Assembly (NCBI GenBank): GCA_005881995.1
Contig: VBHV01000528.1
Span: 1 to 7,203 of the forward strand
Length of the DNA: 7,203 bases
Source of the DNA: Chloroflexota bacterium
GTDB lineage: Bacteria; Chloroflexota; Ktedonobacteria; Ktedonobacterales; Ktedonobacteraceae
Direction: 5' to 3'
Shown here one piece after another: positions 1 through 6,105 of the stretch (positions are counted from its first letter, which is position 1; every line of letters starts with the position of its first letter). The position numbers and the translations under genes are program-made. Below the pieces are notes generated by a model. That model did no database searches. It had not been told where the DNA came from and was given only the letters and a program-made list of their open reading frames with translations.

Positions 1-1093
1 CCGGTACCGAGGTTGCCATTGCAATTGCCTCAGGCCATCCGAGTCCGCTAAAGGTCATGATATTCCTGACGGCACGGTCGAGCGTCAAAATGCTGCCGGC
101 GAGCGAGCCACCGGCCAGCCGTACCGCTCCATCGCACGAGGTGACTTTGCGCCCCACAAAATCGTAATCCCCTTCGGGCAACCCTGCTGGCGCCACGGCA
201 TCGGTGACGAGTGCGACATCCCGGTACCCGCGAGCTGCGATTATCAGTCTGGAAACCGCGGGATGCATATGCACGCCATCGGCAATGATCTCTACCGTCG
301 CCCGGTGGTCTGTCAGCAAGGCTCCCGGTACTCCCGGCGCCCGGTGATCGAGCGGGGACATGGCATTGAAAAGATGCGTCACATGACAGGCTCCGCCATC
401 AATTGCTCGCATGGCCTGTTCGTAGGTTGCCGCCGTGTGACCGATGCACGGCAAAATACCGAGCCGGACAAGCGTTGTCAGGAAACTAGCCTCCTCATCT
501 TCTTCCGGCGCGTAATCGACAATACGCACCCGGCCACGACCGGCTTCCGCCAGCTCCTCCATTTCAGTAGGATCGGGTGGACGAATGCCCGGCTCGTACT
601 GCGCCCCCTTCTTCGCCCGGCTAATGAATGGCCCTTCCAGGCGCAGGCCCAGAATCTCGGCGGCCGAGGAAAGTACCTGGTTCTCTGCAGCAGCCGTTAC
701 TCGACGCACCTGCCGTTCCGTCTCCAGACGGTCGGTGGTTGCAATTGTGGGGAAGAATGAGGTCACTCCGGTTCGTGGAAGCTCCTGAGCCATGATCTCC
801 ACGTCCTCTTGTGAGCCGGTGGTTACGTCATATCCATGAAAGCCGTGGATATGGAGATCGATGTAGCCGGGAGCCAGGCACCATGTGCCAAGATCGGTCA
901 CCTCTACCGCGAAGTCTGGCATTTGCTCTGCCAGGCGTCGCCTGGCAGAGACAGCATCCATTCCTCGCCAGATATCGCGAACGGTTGTTCCCTCGAGCAC
1001 AACCGCAACCGGCCCCGCTACCTCCTCTGGCGCGTAGAGCTTTCCCGCCACCAGTACGTGCAGTGAACGGGCCGCATTATCCTGTATACGCAT
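1..1093 (-). CDS. nagA: N-acetylglucosamine-6-phosphate deacetylase, 3' end beyond window
   Basis: NagA hydrolyses GlcNAc-6-phosphate to glucosamine-6-phosphate and acetate in the cytoplasm, the step after PTS import of GlcNAc. The window holds 364 codons; the family is usually about 380-400 residues, so only the last 20-40 are off the left edge. Amidohydrolase landmarks are in order: PGYIDLHIHG (residues 75-84, metal-site HxH at 81 and 83), RLEGPF with metal-ligand Glu153, CIGHTAATY with His219, VTHLFNAM with His240, ADGVHMHP (271-278), the catalytic-type Asp298 in LVTDAVAPAG, and a LAGGSLAGS loop after it. The ATG at 1093 is preceded by GAGGT (1102-1106) with 8-nt spacing. It is the last visible gene of the PTS operon, 19 nt after ptsI. 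The N-terminal 70 residues form the usual small beta-sandwich half. No defect is visible. The substrate assignment is from family motifs plus the GlcNAc-type transporter in the same operon. Confidence 0.95.
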   Translation of the reverse strand, partial: MRIQDNAARSLHVLVAGKLYAPEEVAGPVAVVLEGTTVRDIWRGMDAVSARRRLAEQMPDFAVEVTDLGTWCLAPGYIDLHIHGFHGYDVTTGSQEDVEIMAQELPRTGVTSFFPTIATTDRLETERQVRRVTAAAENQVLSSAAEILGLRLEGPFISRAKKGAQYEPGIRPPDPTEMEELAEAGRGRVRIVDYAPEEDEEASFLTTLVRLGILPCIGHTAATYEQAMRAIDGGACHVTHLFNAMSPLDHRAPGVPGALLTDHRATVEIIADGVHMHPAVSRLIIAARGYRDVALVTDAVAPAGLPEGDYDFVGRKVTSCDGAVRLAGGSLAGSILTLDRAVRNIMTFSGLGWPEAIAMATSVP

Positions 1094-1112
1094 CGCTGAA
1101 TACCTCAGGTGA

Positions 1113-2741
1113 TCAAACCGCCAACCTTTGTTGTGCTCGTGCCTGCATGTCGGCGAGCGTCATGCCAGAGAGAACACGTTTAACTGCGGGAACGCGCGCC
1201 GGGGCAACCGAGAGTTCACGGACTCCCAGTCCCACCAGCAGTGGCACCGCATCTGCATCGCCGGCCAATTGCCCGCATACAGCCACAGGCACGCCGGCTC
1301 GACAGACTTGCTCGATCAGACGCAGTATTGCCGTCCCCAGGGGCTTTGCGCGCTCCCGCACGCGCACATTCGTGCGATCAACGGCATATGTATATTGTAT
1401 CAGGTCATTGGTGCCAATCGAGGCAAAATCGATCAACCCCCGAAATTGATCGAGTGTCACAGCCGCCGCGGGTGTCTCGACCATAATTCCAAGTGGCACG
1501 CGGCGGGCGAGCTTTCCTTCGCGCTCCAGGTCCTGTAGGGCCGAATCGATCAGTACACGTGTGGCCTCAACCTCCTGTGGCACAGTCACCATAGGTAACA
1601 TGATGCGCAAATCATAGCTGGCGGCGACACGCAGGAAGGCGCGGATTTGCGGCAGGAAGACTTCCTCTGGCCGATCGAGAGCCAGGCGAATCCCACGCCA
1701 ACCCAGAAAAGGATTGGCTTCTGCCGGTATATCCAGTCCCTGGACCGGTTTGTCGCCTCCAATGTCAAAGGTTCGCACTATAAGAGGACGCTGCAGGGTG
1801 GCCGCCACCTCCTTGTAGATGGCGTATTGCTCCTCCTCGGATGGGATGCCATGGACGGTGATAAATTCTGTGCGGAACAGGCCAACTCCCTCAGCTCCCA
1901 TCTCAACCGCCTTGTGGGCTTCGGCCAGCGAGCCGATGTTGGCAAATACCTCGACCCTTACTCCATCGGCGGTCATACCTGGACGATCCCGGTACACCTC
2001 CAGCTCCCTCCGGTCACGTTGAGCCGTTGCCAGGCGCGTCTCCGCCTCACTTCGGCTCACCTCATCGGGGGCAACTGTCACCATCCCTCGCTCTCCATCG
2101 ACTATGAGCGTTGTACCCTCGTCGATCTGGGCAAGCGCCCCGGTCACACCAACCACGGCAGGAATACCCAGGCCTTGTGCCACAATAGCAAGATGGCCCG
2201 TCGCCGATCCCGTCTCCGTCACAACGGCTTGCAGGTATGCCGGGTTCAGCCCAACCGTCTCGGCGGGAGCGAGGTCCTGCGCGACAAGAATGGCTGCGTG
2301 ATCCAGGCGTATCTCCAGGGATATCCCCCGCAGTTCCGCCACGATACGGCGACCCGCCTCGCGTACATCCTCTGCGCGGGCCGCCAGGTACGGATCGGGA
2401 AGGCTCGCAAGTTGTTCTGCGTAGCTAGCTGCAACACGCGTGATGGCCGCCTCGGCGGTGAAGCCGGTGGCGATCAAGGCATCGGCCCCCTCCTTTAATT
2501 CGGGGTCGTCCAGCATCTCACGCTGTGCTTCGAGAATGTCGGCAGTTGACCCACCTGCAGCCATCCGCAGTGTATCCAGGCGGGCGATGGCCTGCTGAAT
2601 TGCCTCTGCAAGCCGCGTCATCTCTACCGCTTCGTCCACTGACCGCTGCGCTGTGACATCAACCGAAAGGACTGGATGGATCGTTTGAGCAGAGCCGATG
2701 GCGATGCCAGGAGATGCGGGTATTCCGTGTAGAACCTTCAA
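1113..2741 (-). CDS. ptsI: PTS enzyme I (phosphoenolpyruvate-protein phosphotransferase)
   Basis: Enzyme I autophosphorylates from PEP on a histidine and passes the phosphate to HPr. The protein is 542 residues, somewhat shorter than the 570-575 of E. coli and Bacillus. The N-terminal HPr-binding/phosphohistidine half covers about 1-225, with the active His183 in GSATGHLAIVAQG. The PEP-binding TIM barrel follows: GLFRTEF (Arg289), VRTFDIGGDK (Arg324, Asp327, Lys331), GIMVETPAA (Glu423), SIGTNDLIQYT (Asn445, Asp446) and the acid/base Cys489 in AVCGQLAGD. The start is a TTG at 2741, overlapping the ptsH stop as TTGA. It is supported by AAGGAG at 2749-2754 with 7-nt spacing, which implies translational coupling to ptsH. 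The phosphohistidine loop is unusual: the normal GG-x-TSH-x-A-x-x-AR becomes GS-A-TGH-L-A-I-V-AQ, though the histidine is kept. The PEP-site motifs are intact, so it is probably active. Confidence 0.96.
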   Translation of the reverse strand: MKVLHGIPASPGIAIGSAQTIHPVLSVDVTAQRSVDEAVEMTRLAEAIQQAIARLDTLRMAAGGSTADILEAQREMLDDPELKEGADALIATGFTAEAAITRVAASYAEQLASLPDPYLAARAEDVREAGRRIVAELRGISLEIRLDHAAILVAQDLAPAETVGLNPAYLQAVVTETGSATGHLAIVAQGLGIPAVVGVTGALAQIDEGTTLIVDGERGMVTVAPDEVSRSEAETRLATAQRDRRELEVYRDRPGMTADGVRVEVFANIGSLAEAHKAVEMGAEGVGLFRTEFITVHGIPSEEEQYAIYKEVAATLQRPLIVRTFDIGGDKPVQGLDIPAEANPFLGWRGIRLALDRPEEVFLPQIRAFLRVAASYDLRIMLPMVTVPQEVEATRVLIDSALQDLEREGKLARRVPLGIMVETPAAAVTLDQFRGLIDFASIGTNDLIQYTYAVDRTNVRVRERAKPLGTAILRLIEQVCRAGVPVAVCGQLAGDADAVPLLVGLGVRELSVAPARVPAVKRVLSGMTLADMQARAQQRLAV

Positions 2742-2995
2742 CCCAGGTCTCCTTCAAGTAATGGCACCAACTCGTTCATAGCAGACTGCGCGTCATCCCC
2801 ATTGGCTATAAGAACAACCTGGTCGCCCTGCTCAGCTCCCAGGGTGAGGACGGAGAGAATGGACTTTCCATTGGCCGTCTTATCGTTTTTTGCCAGTGTA
2901 ATCTGGCTCTGAAATCCCTTCGCGTGTTGTACGAAGACGCCGGCTGGACGCGCGTGCAATCCCGATTTGCTGCCAAGCGTAACCGTTCGTTCCAT
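2738..2995 (-). CDS. ptsH: HPr, phosphocarrier protein of the PTS
   Basis: HPr carries phosphate from enzyme I to EIIA in the cytoplasm. This copy is 85 residues, a normal size. The active-site His14 lies in KSGLHARPAG (10-19), and the regulatory-site serine equivalent to Ser46 is Ser45 in NGKSILSV (42-49), so both sites typical of Gram-positive HPr are present. The ATG at 2995 was chosen because the family begins almost exactly here (MERTVTLGS). It is preceded by GGAAG about 9 nt upstream, inside the last codons of the EIIA gene. Reading the frame further upstream to 3073 adds 26 residues unlike any HPr and overlaps EIIA. It starts 4 nt after the EIIA stop and its own stop overlaps the ptsI start. 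Having ptsH inside a sugar-specific operon suggests a dedicated phosphorelay, or that this is the cell's only general PTS locus. Confidence 0.95.
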   Translation of the reverse strand: MERTVTLGSKSGLHARPAGVFVQHAKGFQSQITLAKNDKTANGKSILSVLTLGAEQGDQVVLIANGDDAQSAMNELVPLLEGDLG

Positions 2996-2999
2996 TTTG

Positions 3000-3452
3000 T
3001 CACACTTCCAGAACAAAAAGAACATCGCGTCCGGCCCGCACTGTACCACTGGCACGGCGCACGATTGTCCCACTGCCCGTGGAAACGACCGGACTGATCA
3101 TCACCTTACCCAAACGCTCGACGACGGCGCGGTCAAAGCGAACAATGGGGGTTCCGGCCTGGACTTCCTGGCCTTCCACAGCGATGTTGCCGAAACCCTC
3201 ACCTTTCAGCTCGATGGTATCCAGCCCAAGATGGACGATCAGTTCGACGCCGCCACCTGTAGCGATACCAAAGGCGTGTCCACCCGGAAACAGTTTGACC
3301 AGCGTGCCTGCTACCGGCGCCACGGCTACCTGCCCTGATGGGTCGATGGCAACGCCATCGCCCACCATTTTCTGAGCAAACACTTCATCGGGCACAGCTT
3401 CCAGGTCAACCACCGCTCCATCGAGCGGCGCAAGAACGTCTATCTCTGCCAT
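3000..3452 (-). CDS. crr: PTS EIIA component, glucose/GlcNAc (Crr) type
   Basis: This free-standing cytoplasmic EIIA accepts phosphate from HPr and donates it to EIIB. It is 150 residues, the usual length of a single EIIA-Glc domain. Characteristic segments in order are LAPLDGAVVDL (7-17), DEVFAQKMVGDGVAI (22-36), the first active-site histidine His59 in FPGGHAFGI, the phosphorylated His74 in LIVHLGLDT, and ELKGEGF (81-87). The start ATG at 3452 shares its A with the preceding TAA (TAATG), with AGGAG at 3457-3461 only 4 nt away. This suggests coupling to translation of the EIIB end just upstream. The family also serves glucose and other sugars through EIICB partners; GlcNAc is inferred from the EIIC and nagA neighbours. 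The protein looks intact, unlike the EIIB in front of it. Confidence 0.95.
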   Translation of the reverse strand: MAEIDVLAPLDGAVVDLEAVPDEVFAQKMVGDGVAIDPSGQVAVAPVAGTLVKLFPGGHAFGIATGGGVELIVHLGLDTIELKGEGFGNIAVEGQEVQAGTPIVRFDRAVVERLGKVMISPVVSTGSGTIVRRASGTVRAGRDVLFVLEV

Positions 3453-3586
3453 TATTCTCCTACATTCTCGCCGATCTGTGTGCTTTCAACGTCGGCGCCG
3501 CGATCTTTCAGGATGCGATTCATGCGCGTGGCGATACGGTCAGATTGCGTTCCCATGACAACCTGGGCGATCTTACCGCGCTCGCA
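3452..3586 (-). pseudogene. C-terminal remnant of EIIB domain, out of frame with EIIC gene
   Basis: Read in the frame shifted +1 relative to the EIIC gene, this stretch encodes ERGKIAQVVMGTQSD followed by RIATRMNRIL. This matches the end of glucose/GlcNAc-type EIIB domains (compare GVQAIFGTKSD in E. coli PtsG). It has no credible start or ribosome binding site of its own. It begins exactly where the upstream frame stops after CITRLRAR, so it is the severed end of the same domain. Against E. coli PtsG the piece between CITRLR and this remnant lacks roughly 24-27 residues (the VSVADVSKVDQAGL-like helix region). The lesion is therefore an internal deletion whose length is not a multiple of three, rather than a single-base slip. 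Its TAA overlaps the EIIA start as TAATG, showing that the original operon joint survives. An assembly error remains possible. Confidence 0.8.
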
Positions 3587-4952
3587 GGCGTGTGATGCAG
3601 CCCTCCACGCTCTGGATGTTTTCCTTACCGCCAAGGGCCGAGACCACTTCCATAGCCAGTACGTCATCGCGATCCTCAGTCACCGTTTCGGTACTGCGGG
3701 CGCCATTCTTCGAGGGCTTCGGACCGCGCTGGCTTTCCGGCAGAATCCAGTCAGTGCTCAGACCAGTTGAGGTTTCCCCACGACCCGGTGTTCCTAAGTC
3801 AAAGCGTTTGATGACGAAACTGAACACGAAGTAGTATATGACGCCATAGACCAGCCCGACGAGAAGCAGCAGCAATGGTTGGGACGTGTTCGACTTGCTA
3901 AAGTTTAGCAAGTAGTCGGTCAGGCCGGCCGAGAAGCCGAAACCTATTCTGATGCCGAGCAGTGTACAGACCGCCAGCGCTGTTCCCGTCAGGAGGGCAT
4001 GAATGACAAACAGTACAGGCGCAACGAAGATGAACGCGAACTCAATAGGCTCGGTAACTCCGGTCACGAGTGAGGTCAATGCCGCTGAGAGCAGGATACC
4101 GGCTGCAACTTTAGGCAGGCGCGCCTGGCGGATCATGGCCAGACATGCCGCGGGCAAGCCAAACATAATGATGGGGAAGAAACCGGCCATGAAGCTTCCA
4201 GCATTGGGATCACCCGCGAAGTATCGCGTCAGGTCGCCATGCACCACCCCCTGCGGGCCAGTATAGTCGCCAAGCTGAAACCAGACATAGGAATTGAGCA
4301 CGTGGTGCAGGCCAAGAGGGATAAGTAAACGGTTCAAAGTACCATAGATGCCTGTGCCCAGCGCTCCAAGTGATACAATCCCTACGCCCAGGGCATTGAT
4401 GCCATTCTGGACCGGGGTCCAGATGAAACCGAAGATGACCCCAAGTATGAGGGCAGCCACGGCTGTGACGATGGGGACAAAGCGCTTCCCACCAAAGAAT
4501 GCGAGAAAGTCGGGCAACCGGATGTCATAAAAACGGCGGTAAAGTCCTGCTGCCGTCAACCCTATCAGGATGCCTGACAACACGTCTATGGAGCCGCCGA
4601 TGGCAGTGAAGGGGTTCGCGATTTTAGCTGGAGCATAGATGGTCGTGAAAGTAAAAGCGAAGACTAAAAATCCTACCAGGGCCGCAAGCGCTGCCGCTCC
4701 TTCCCCACCGGTAAGACCGACGGCGATACCAATGGCGAAAATCATCGGCAGGTTGGAAAAAATAGCGCCTCCCGCGTTTGCCATCCAGGGAAGGTTTAAC
4801 AGGTCCGGCTGACCGAAACGCAGCAGGAGCGCCGCGGCAGGAAGCACCGCAATCGGCAGCATCAATGAGCGCCCGAGGCTCTGAAGAGCACCCAGGACTC
4901 GATCCCAACCGCTCGGGGCGGTCATTGTAGACGAAGTGTTAGCAGAACTCAT
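3573..4952 (-). CDS. nagE: PTS EIIC permease, GlcNAc (NagE) type, with truncated EIIB domain
   Basis: This is the membrane channel that imports and phosphorylates the sugar. The product is 459 residues. EIIC spans about 15-390 with around ten hydrophobic segments, beginning RSLMLPIAVLPAAALLLRFG. Hallmarks are LGLHHVLNS (His216/His217), a GDLTRYFAGDPNAG loop, FFPIIMFGLPAACLAM, the sugar-site TGVTEPIEF (Glu301, Glu304) and GFGFSAGLTDYLLNF. The DLTRYFAGDPNAG region and overall pattern favour GlcNAc permeases (NagE, Streptomyces NagE2) over glucose ones, and nagA in the operon agrees. A polar linker (about 390-427) leads into EIIB: EVVSALGGKENIQSV then GCITRLR with the phosphocysteine Cys452. The frame then stops two codons later, so most of EIIB is absent. 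The ATG at 4952 follows AGAGGAG (4961-4967); an in-frame GTG at 5045 has no such site and adds 31 non-family residues. Transport function is doubtful unless another EIIB acts in trans. Confidence 0.92.
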   Translation of the reverse strand: MSSANTSSTMTAPSGWDRVLGALQSLGRSLMLPIAVLPAAALLLRFGQPDLLNLPWMANAGGAIFSNLPMIFAIGIAVGLTGGEGAAALAALVGFLVFAFTFTTIYAPAKIANPFTAIGGSIDVLSGILIGLTAAGLYRRFYDIRLPDFLAFFGGKRFVPIVTAVAALILGVIFGFIWTPVQNGINALGVGIVSLGALGTGIYGTLNRLLIPLGLHHVLNSYVWFQLGDYTGPQGVVHGDLTRYFAGDPNAGSFMAGFFPIIMFGLPAACLAMIRQARLPKVAAGILLSAALTSLVTGVTEPIEFAFIFVAPVLFVIHALLTGTALAVCTLLGIRIGFGFSAGLTDYLLNFSKSNTSQPLLLLLVGLVYGVIYYFVFSFVIKRFDLGTPGRGETSTGLSTDWILPESQRGPKPSKNGARSTETVTEDRDDVLAMEVVSALGGKENIQSVEGCITRLRAR

Positions 4953-4960
4953 AGCAAATT

Positions 4961-4967
4961 CTCCTCT
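4961..4967 (-). promoter_or_regulatory. Ribosome binding site deciding the EIIC start
   Basis: AGAGGAG on the minus strand lies 8 nt before the ATG at 4952 and is the best Shine-Dalgarno match in the leader. It supports the MSSANTSS start over the longer GTG-initiated reading from 5045. Confidence 0.8.
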
Positions 4968-5065
4968 CCGAAAGCGATTCGATGCAGCCCCCTGAATAAA
5001 TTTCCCTTTTATGGGATGAGAGAACCACATCTTGATAGGAAACACCCGAAATAATCCATGAACAA

Positions 5066-5094
5066 ACTATATGTTATTCAATGGCATTTGTCAA
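5066..5094 (-). promoter_or_regulatory. Sigma-70-type promoter of the nagE-crr-ptsH-ptsI-nagA operon
   Basis: On the minus strand a perfect -35 TTGACA (5089-5094) is separated by exactly 17 bp from TATAGT (5066-5071), a 5/6 match to the -10 consensus. Transcription should begin near 5059, giving a leader of roughly 107 nt before the EIIC ATG. The last base of the -35 coincides with the edge of the upstream operator-like site (5094-5109), so repressor bound there would sit against RNA polymerase. The leader contains only short weak hairpins (for example TCCC/GGGA around 5006-5020), and I see no known riboswitch in it. Confidence 0.8.
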
Positions 5095-5109
5095 GATGTC
5101 TAGACCACT
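5094..5109. promoter_or_regulatory. DasR/NagR-type operator (dre-like site A)
   Basis: The 16-mer AGATGTCTAGACCACT matches the dre consensus A(C/G)TGGTCTAGACCA(G/C)T, known for Streptomyces DasR and very close to Bacillus NagR (YvoA) sites, at 14 of 16 positions. The palindromic core GTCTAGAC is perfect (5098-5105). It adjoins the -35 of the PTS promoter. The divergent HutC-type regulator is the obvious candidate to bind it, probably released by an amino-sugar phosphate. This is inference from site and family, not shown directly. Confidence 0.8.
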
Positions 5110-5131
5110 AGATGTGCTTCAAAAAAGCCGA

Positions 5132-5147
5132 AAATGTCTAGACTTCT
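5132..5147. promoter_or_regulatory. Second operator-like site (dre-like site B)
   Basis: AAATGTCTAGACTTCT keeps the perfect GTCTAGAC core (5136-5143) and matches the dre consensus at 11 of 16 positions. It lies 38 bp centre-to-centre from site A, and an 18-base stretch around it (5134-5151) is a 15/18 direct copy of 5096-5113. It overlaps where the -35 of the regulator gene should be, which suggests autoregulation. Confidence 0.65.
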
Positions 5148-5163
5148 AGAGAAAAACATGTCA

Positions 5164-5172
5164 TGATATATA
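5164..5172 (+). promoter_or_regulatory. Probable extended -10 promoter of the gntR-type regulator
   Basis: TGATATATA fits the extended -10 pattern TGnTATAAT with one mismatch. No good -35 is present at the 17-bp position (5144-5149), which is common for extended -10 promoters. Operator-like site B overlaps that zone. Predicted transcription start is near 5179, giving a short leader of about 34 nt containing the AGGAG at 5201-5205. Confidence 0.45.
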
Positions 5173-5212
5173 CCAGGAGTCCTTAAAAATTTGGATTGCG
5201 AGGAGATAAGCT

Positions 5213-5980
5213 ATGGTACTGAGCCACTTAAAAAGAGATGAGATCATCGATAAGCATAGTCCCATTCCTATGTACTATCAAATTATGAACCAACTTCGCG
5301 AAAAAATAGTCGAAGGTGTCTATAATGTCGGCGACGCTTTGCCGCCAGAGCGGGAGTTAGTTGAGGTCTATCAAGTAAGCCGCATGACTATCCGACAGGC
5401 TATTTTAGAGCTGGTCAACGAAGGCATCCTGGTTCGTCGCAAGGGCATCGGCACATTTGTTGCTTCCCCCAAGATCGAACAGGCATTAAACAGCCTGACC
5501 AGCTTTACACAGGACATGGCACAGCGCGGCATGAAAGCAGGTGGCCGCGTCCTCTCCTTCAAGGAGATCGCACCAGACCCTACTATTCGTAAAACGCTGG
5601 GATTAAGCGCACAAGATAAAGTTTTCGAATGCGTACGGCTGCGCCTGGCAGATGAAGAACCGATGGCCCTGGAAACAACAACGCTGGTAGCGTCTATCTG
5701 TCCAGGGCTACAGCGCGAAGACCTGGAGAATCAATCATTATATAAGATATTAGCTGAGCGTTGGAATATCCAGTTGGATTATGCGACACAGAGCCTTGAG
5801 CCGATAGTTGCTCCCCCCTACGAGGCCAACTTACTGCATGTTGCACCCGGTTCTCCACTCCTTCTTATGCACCGCGTTACCTACGACCAGGGTGGTCGAG
5901 CCTTTGAACATGTAAAATCACTTTACCGGGGCGACCGCTATAAGTTTGTGACCGAACTCCATTACAAGCCGGGGCGGTGA
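5213..5980 (+). CDS. GntR-family (HutC/NagR-DasR type) transcriptional regulator with UTRA domain
   Basis: This is a 255-residue cytoplasmic DNA-binding regulator, the normal length for the HutC subfamily. The winged helix covers about 14-84, opening with SPIPMYYQIMNQLREKI and continuing through GDALPPERELVEVY, the recognition helix VSRMTIRQAILELVNEG and the wing RRKGIGTFVA. The effector-binding UTRA domain covers about 92-250, with VRLRLADEEPMALETT (141-156) and FEHVKSLYRGDRYKF (231-245) supplying the charged residues typical of the sugar-phosphate pocket. The ATG at 5213 follows AGGAG (5201-5205) with 7-nt spacing. It is divergent from the GlcNAc PTS operon and shares with it a region holding two DasR/NagR-like sites. 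The inferred role is a repressor of the operon and of itself, relieved by GlcNAc-6-P or GlcN-6-P. The symbol nagR would be reasonable but is not proven; GntR/UTRA family membership is near certain. Confidence 0.93.
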   Translation: MVLSHLKRDEIIDKHSPIPMYYQIMNQLREKIVEGVYNVGDALPPERELVEVYQVSRMTIRQAILELVNEGILVRRKGIGTFVASPKIEQALNSLTSFTQDMAQRGMKAGGRVLSFKEIAPDPTIRKTLGLSAQDKVFECVRLRLADEEPMALETTTLVASICPGLQREDLENQSLYKILAERWNIQLDYATQSLEPIVAPPYEANLLHVAPGSPLLLMHRVTYDQGGRAFEHVKSLYRGDRYKFVTELHYKPGR

Positions 5981-6036
5981 ACCCTTTCCACTTTGATGCT
6001 AGCCCTCCCTCACAGTTGTCCTCGTAAGGAAAAACT

Positions 6037-6070
6037 AGCGCTATCAATTCATGGGCAAAAGGCGCTTTTT
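6037..6070 (+). terminator. Weak candidate intrinsic terminator after the regulator gene
   Basis: AGCGC (6037-6041) can pair with GCGCT (6062-6066) across a 20-nt loop, followed directly by a run of T (6066-6070). The stem is only 5 bp and the loop is long, so this is a weak call. No better hairpin-plus-T structure is visible between 5981 and 6226. Confidence 0.25.
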
Positions 6071-6105
6071 ACAGTTTCTTTACAGTTTTCTTACACTTAT
6101 CTACA
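6068..6105 (+). promoter_or_regulatory. Four phased TTTACA-like hexamers, possible PhoP/PhoB-type response-regulator box
   Basis: TTTACA (6068-6073), TTTACA (6079-6084), CTTACA (6090-6095) and TCTACA (6100-6105) occur as direct repeats with periods of 11, 11 and 10 bp. This is the architecture and sequence type of Bacillus PhoP boxes (TT(A/C/T)A(C/T)A with about 5-bp spacers) and of OmpR/PhoB-family sites generally. The first hexamer also resembles a -35, with TACACT (6092-6097) as a 4/6 -10 at 18-bp spacing, so the array may cover the gtrA promoter. The binding protein is unknown. Confidence 0.45.

Noticed and set aside
263..1449. Several plus-strand open frames across the nagA and ptsI region
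   Set aside because: They are antisense to nagA/ptsI, whose conserved motifs fix the real coding frame, and their products resemble no protein family I recognise.
1647..2498. Long plus-strand open frame of 283 codons opposite ptsI
   Set aside because: It lies entirely antisense to a clear enzyme I gene with full family motifs, has low-complexity, non-family protein sequence and no ribosome binding site. It is a codon-bias shadow.
2996..3073. 26-residue N-terminal extension of HPr
   Set aside because: It would overlap the EIIA gene, has no family similarity, and the internal ATG at 2995 matches the normal HPr start with a ribosome site upstream.
3573..3590. Programmed +1 frameshift joining EIIC to the EIIB remnant
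   Set aside because: There is no recognisable slippery motif at CGA GCG CGG TAA. A shift would still leave the EIIB domain about 24-27 residues short, so it could not restore a normal protein.
4953..5045. 31-residue N-terminal extension of EIIC from a GTG at 5045
   Set aside because: No Shine-Dalgarno sequence precedes it, the extra residues are not part of EIIC proteins, and a strong AGAGGAG precedes the ATG at 4952.
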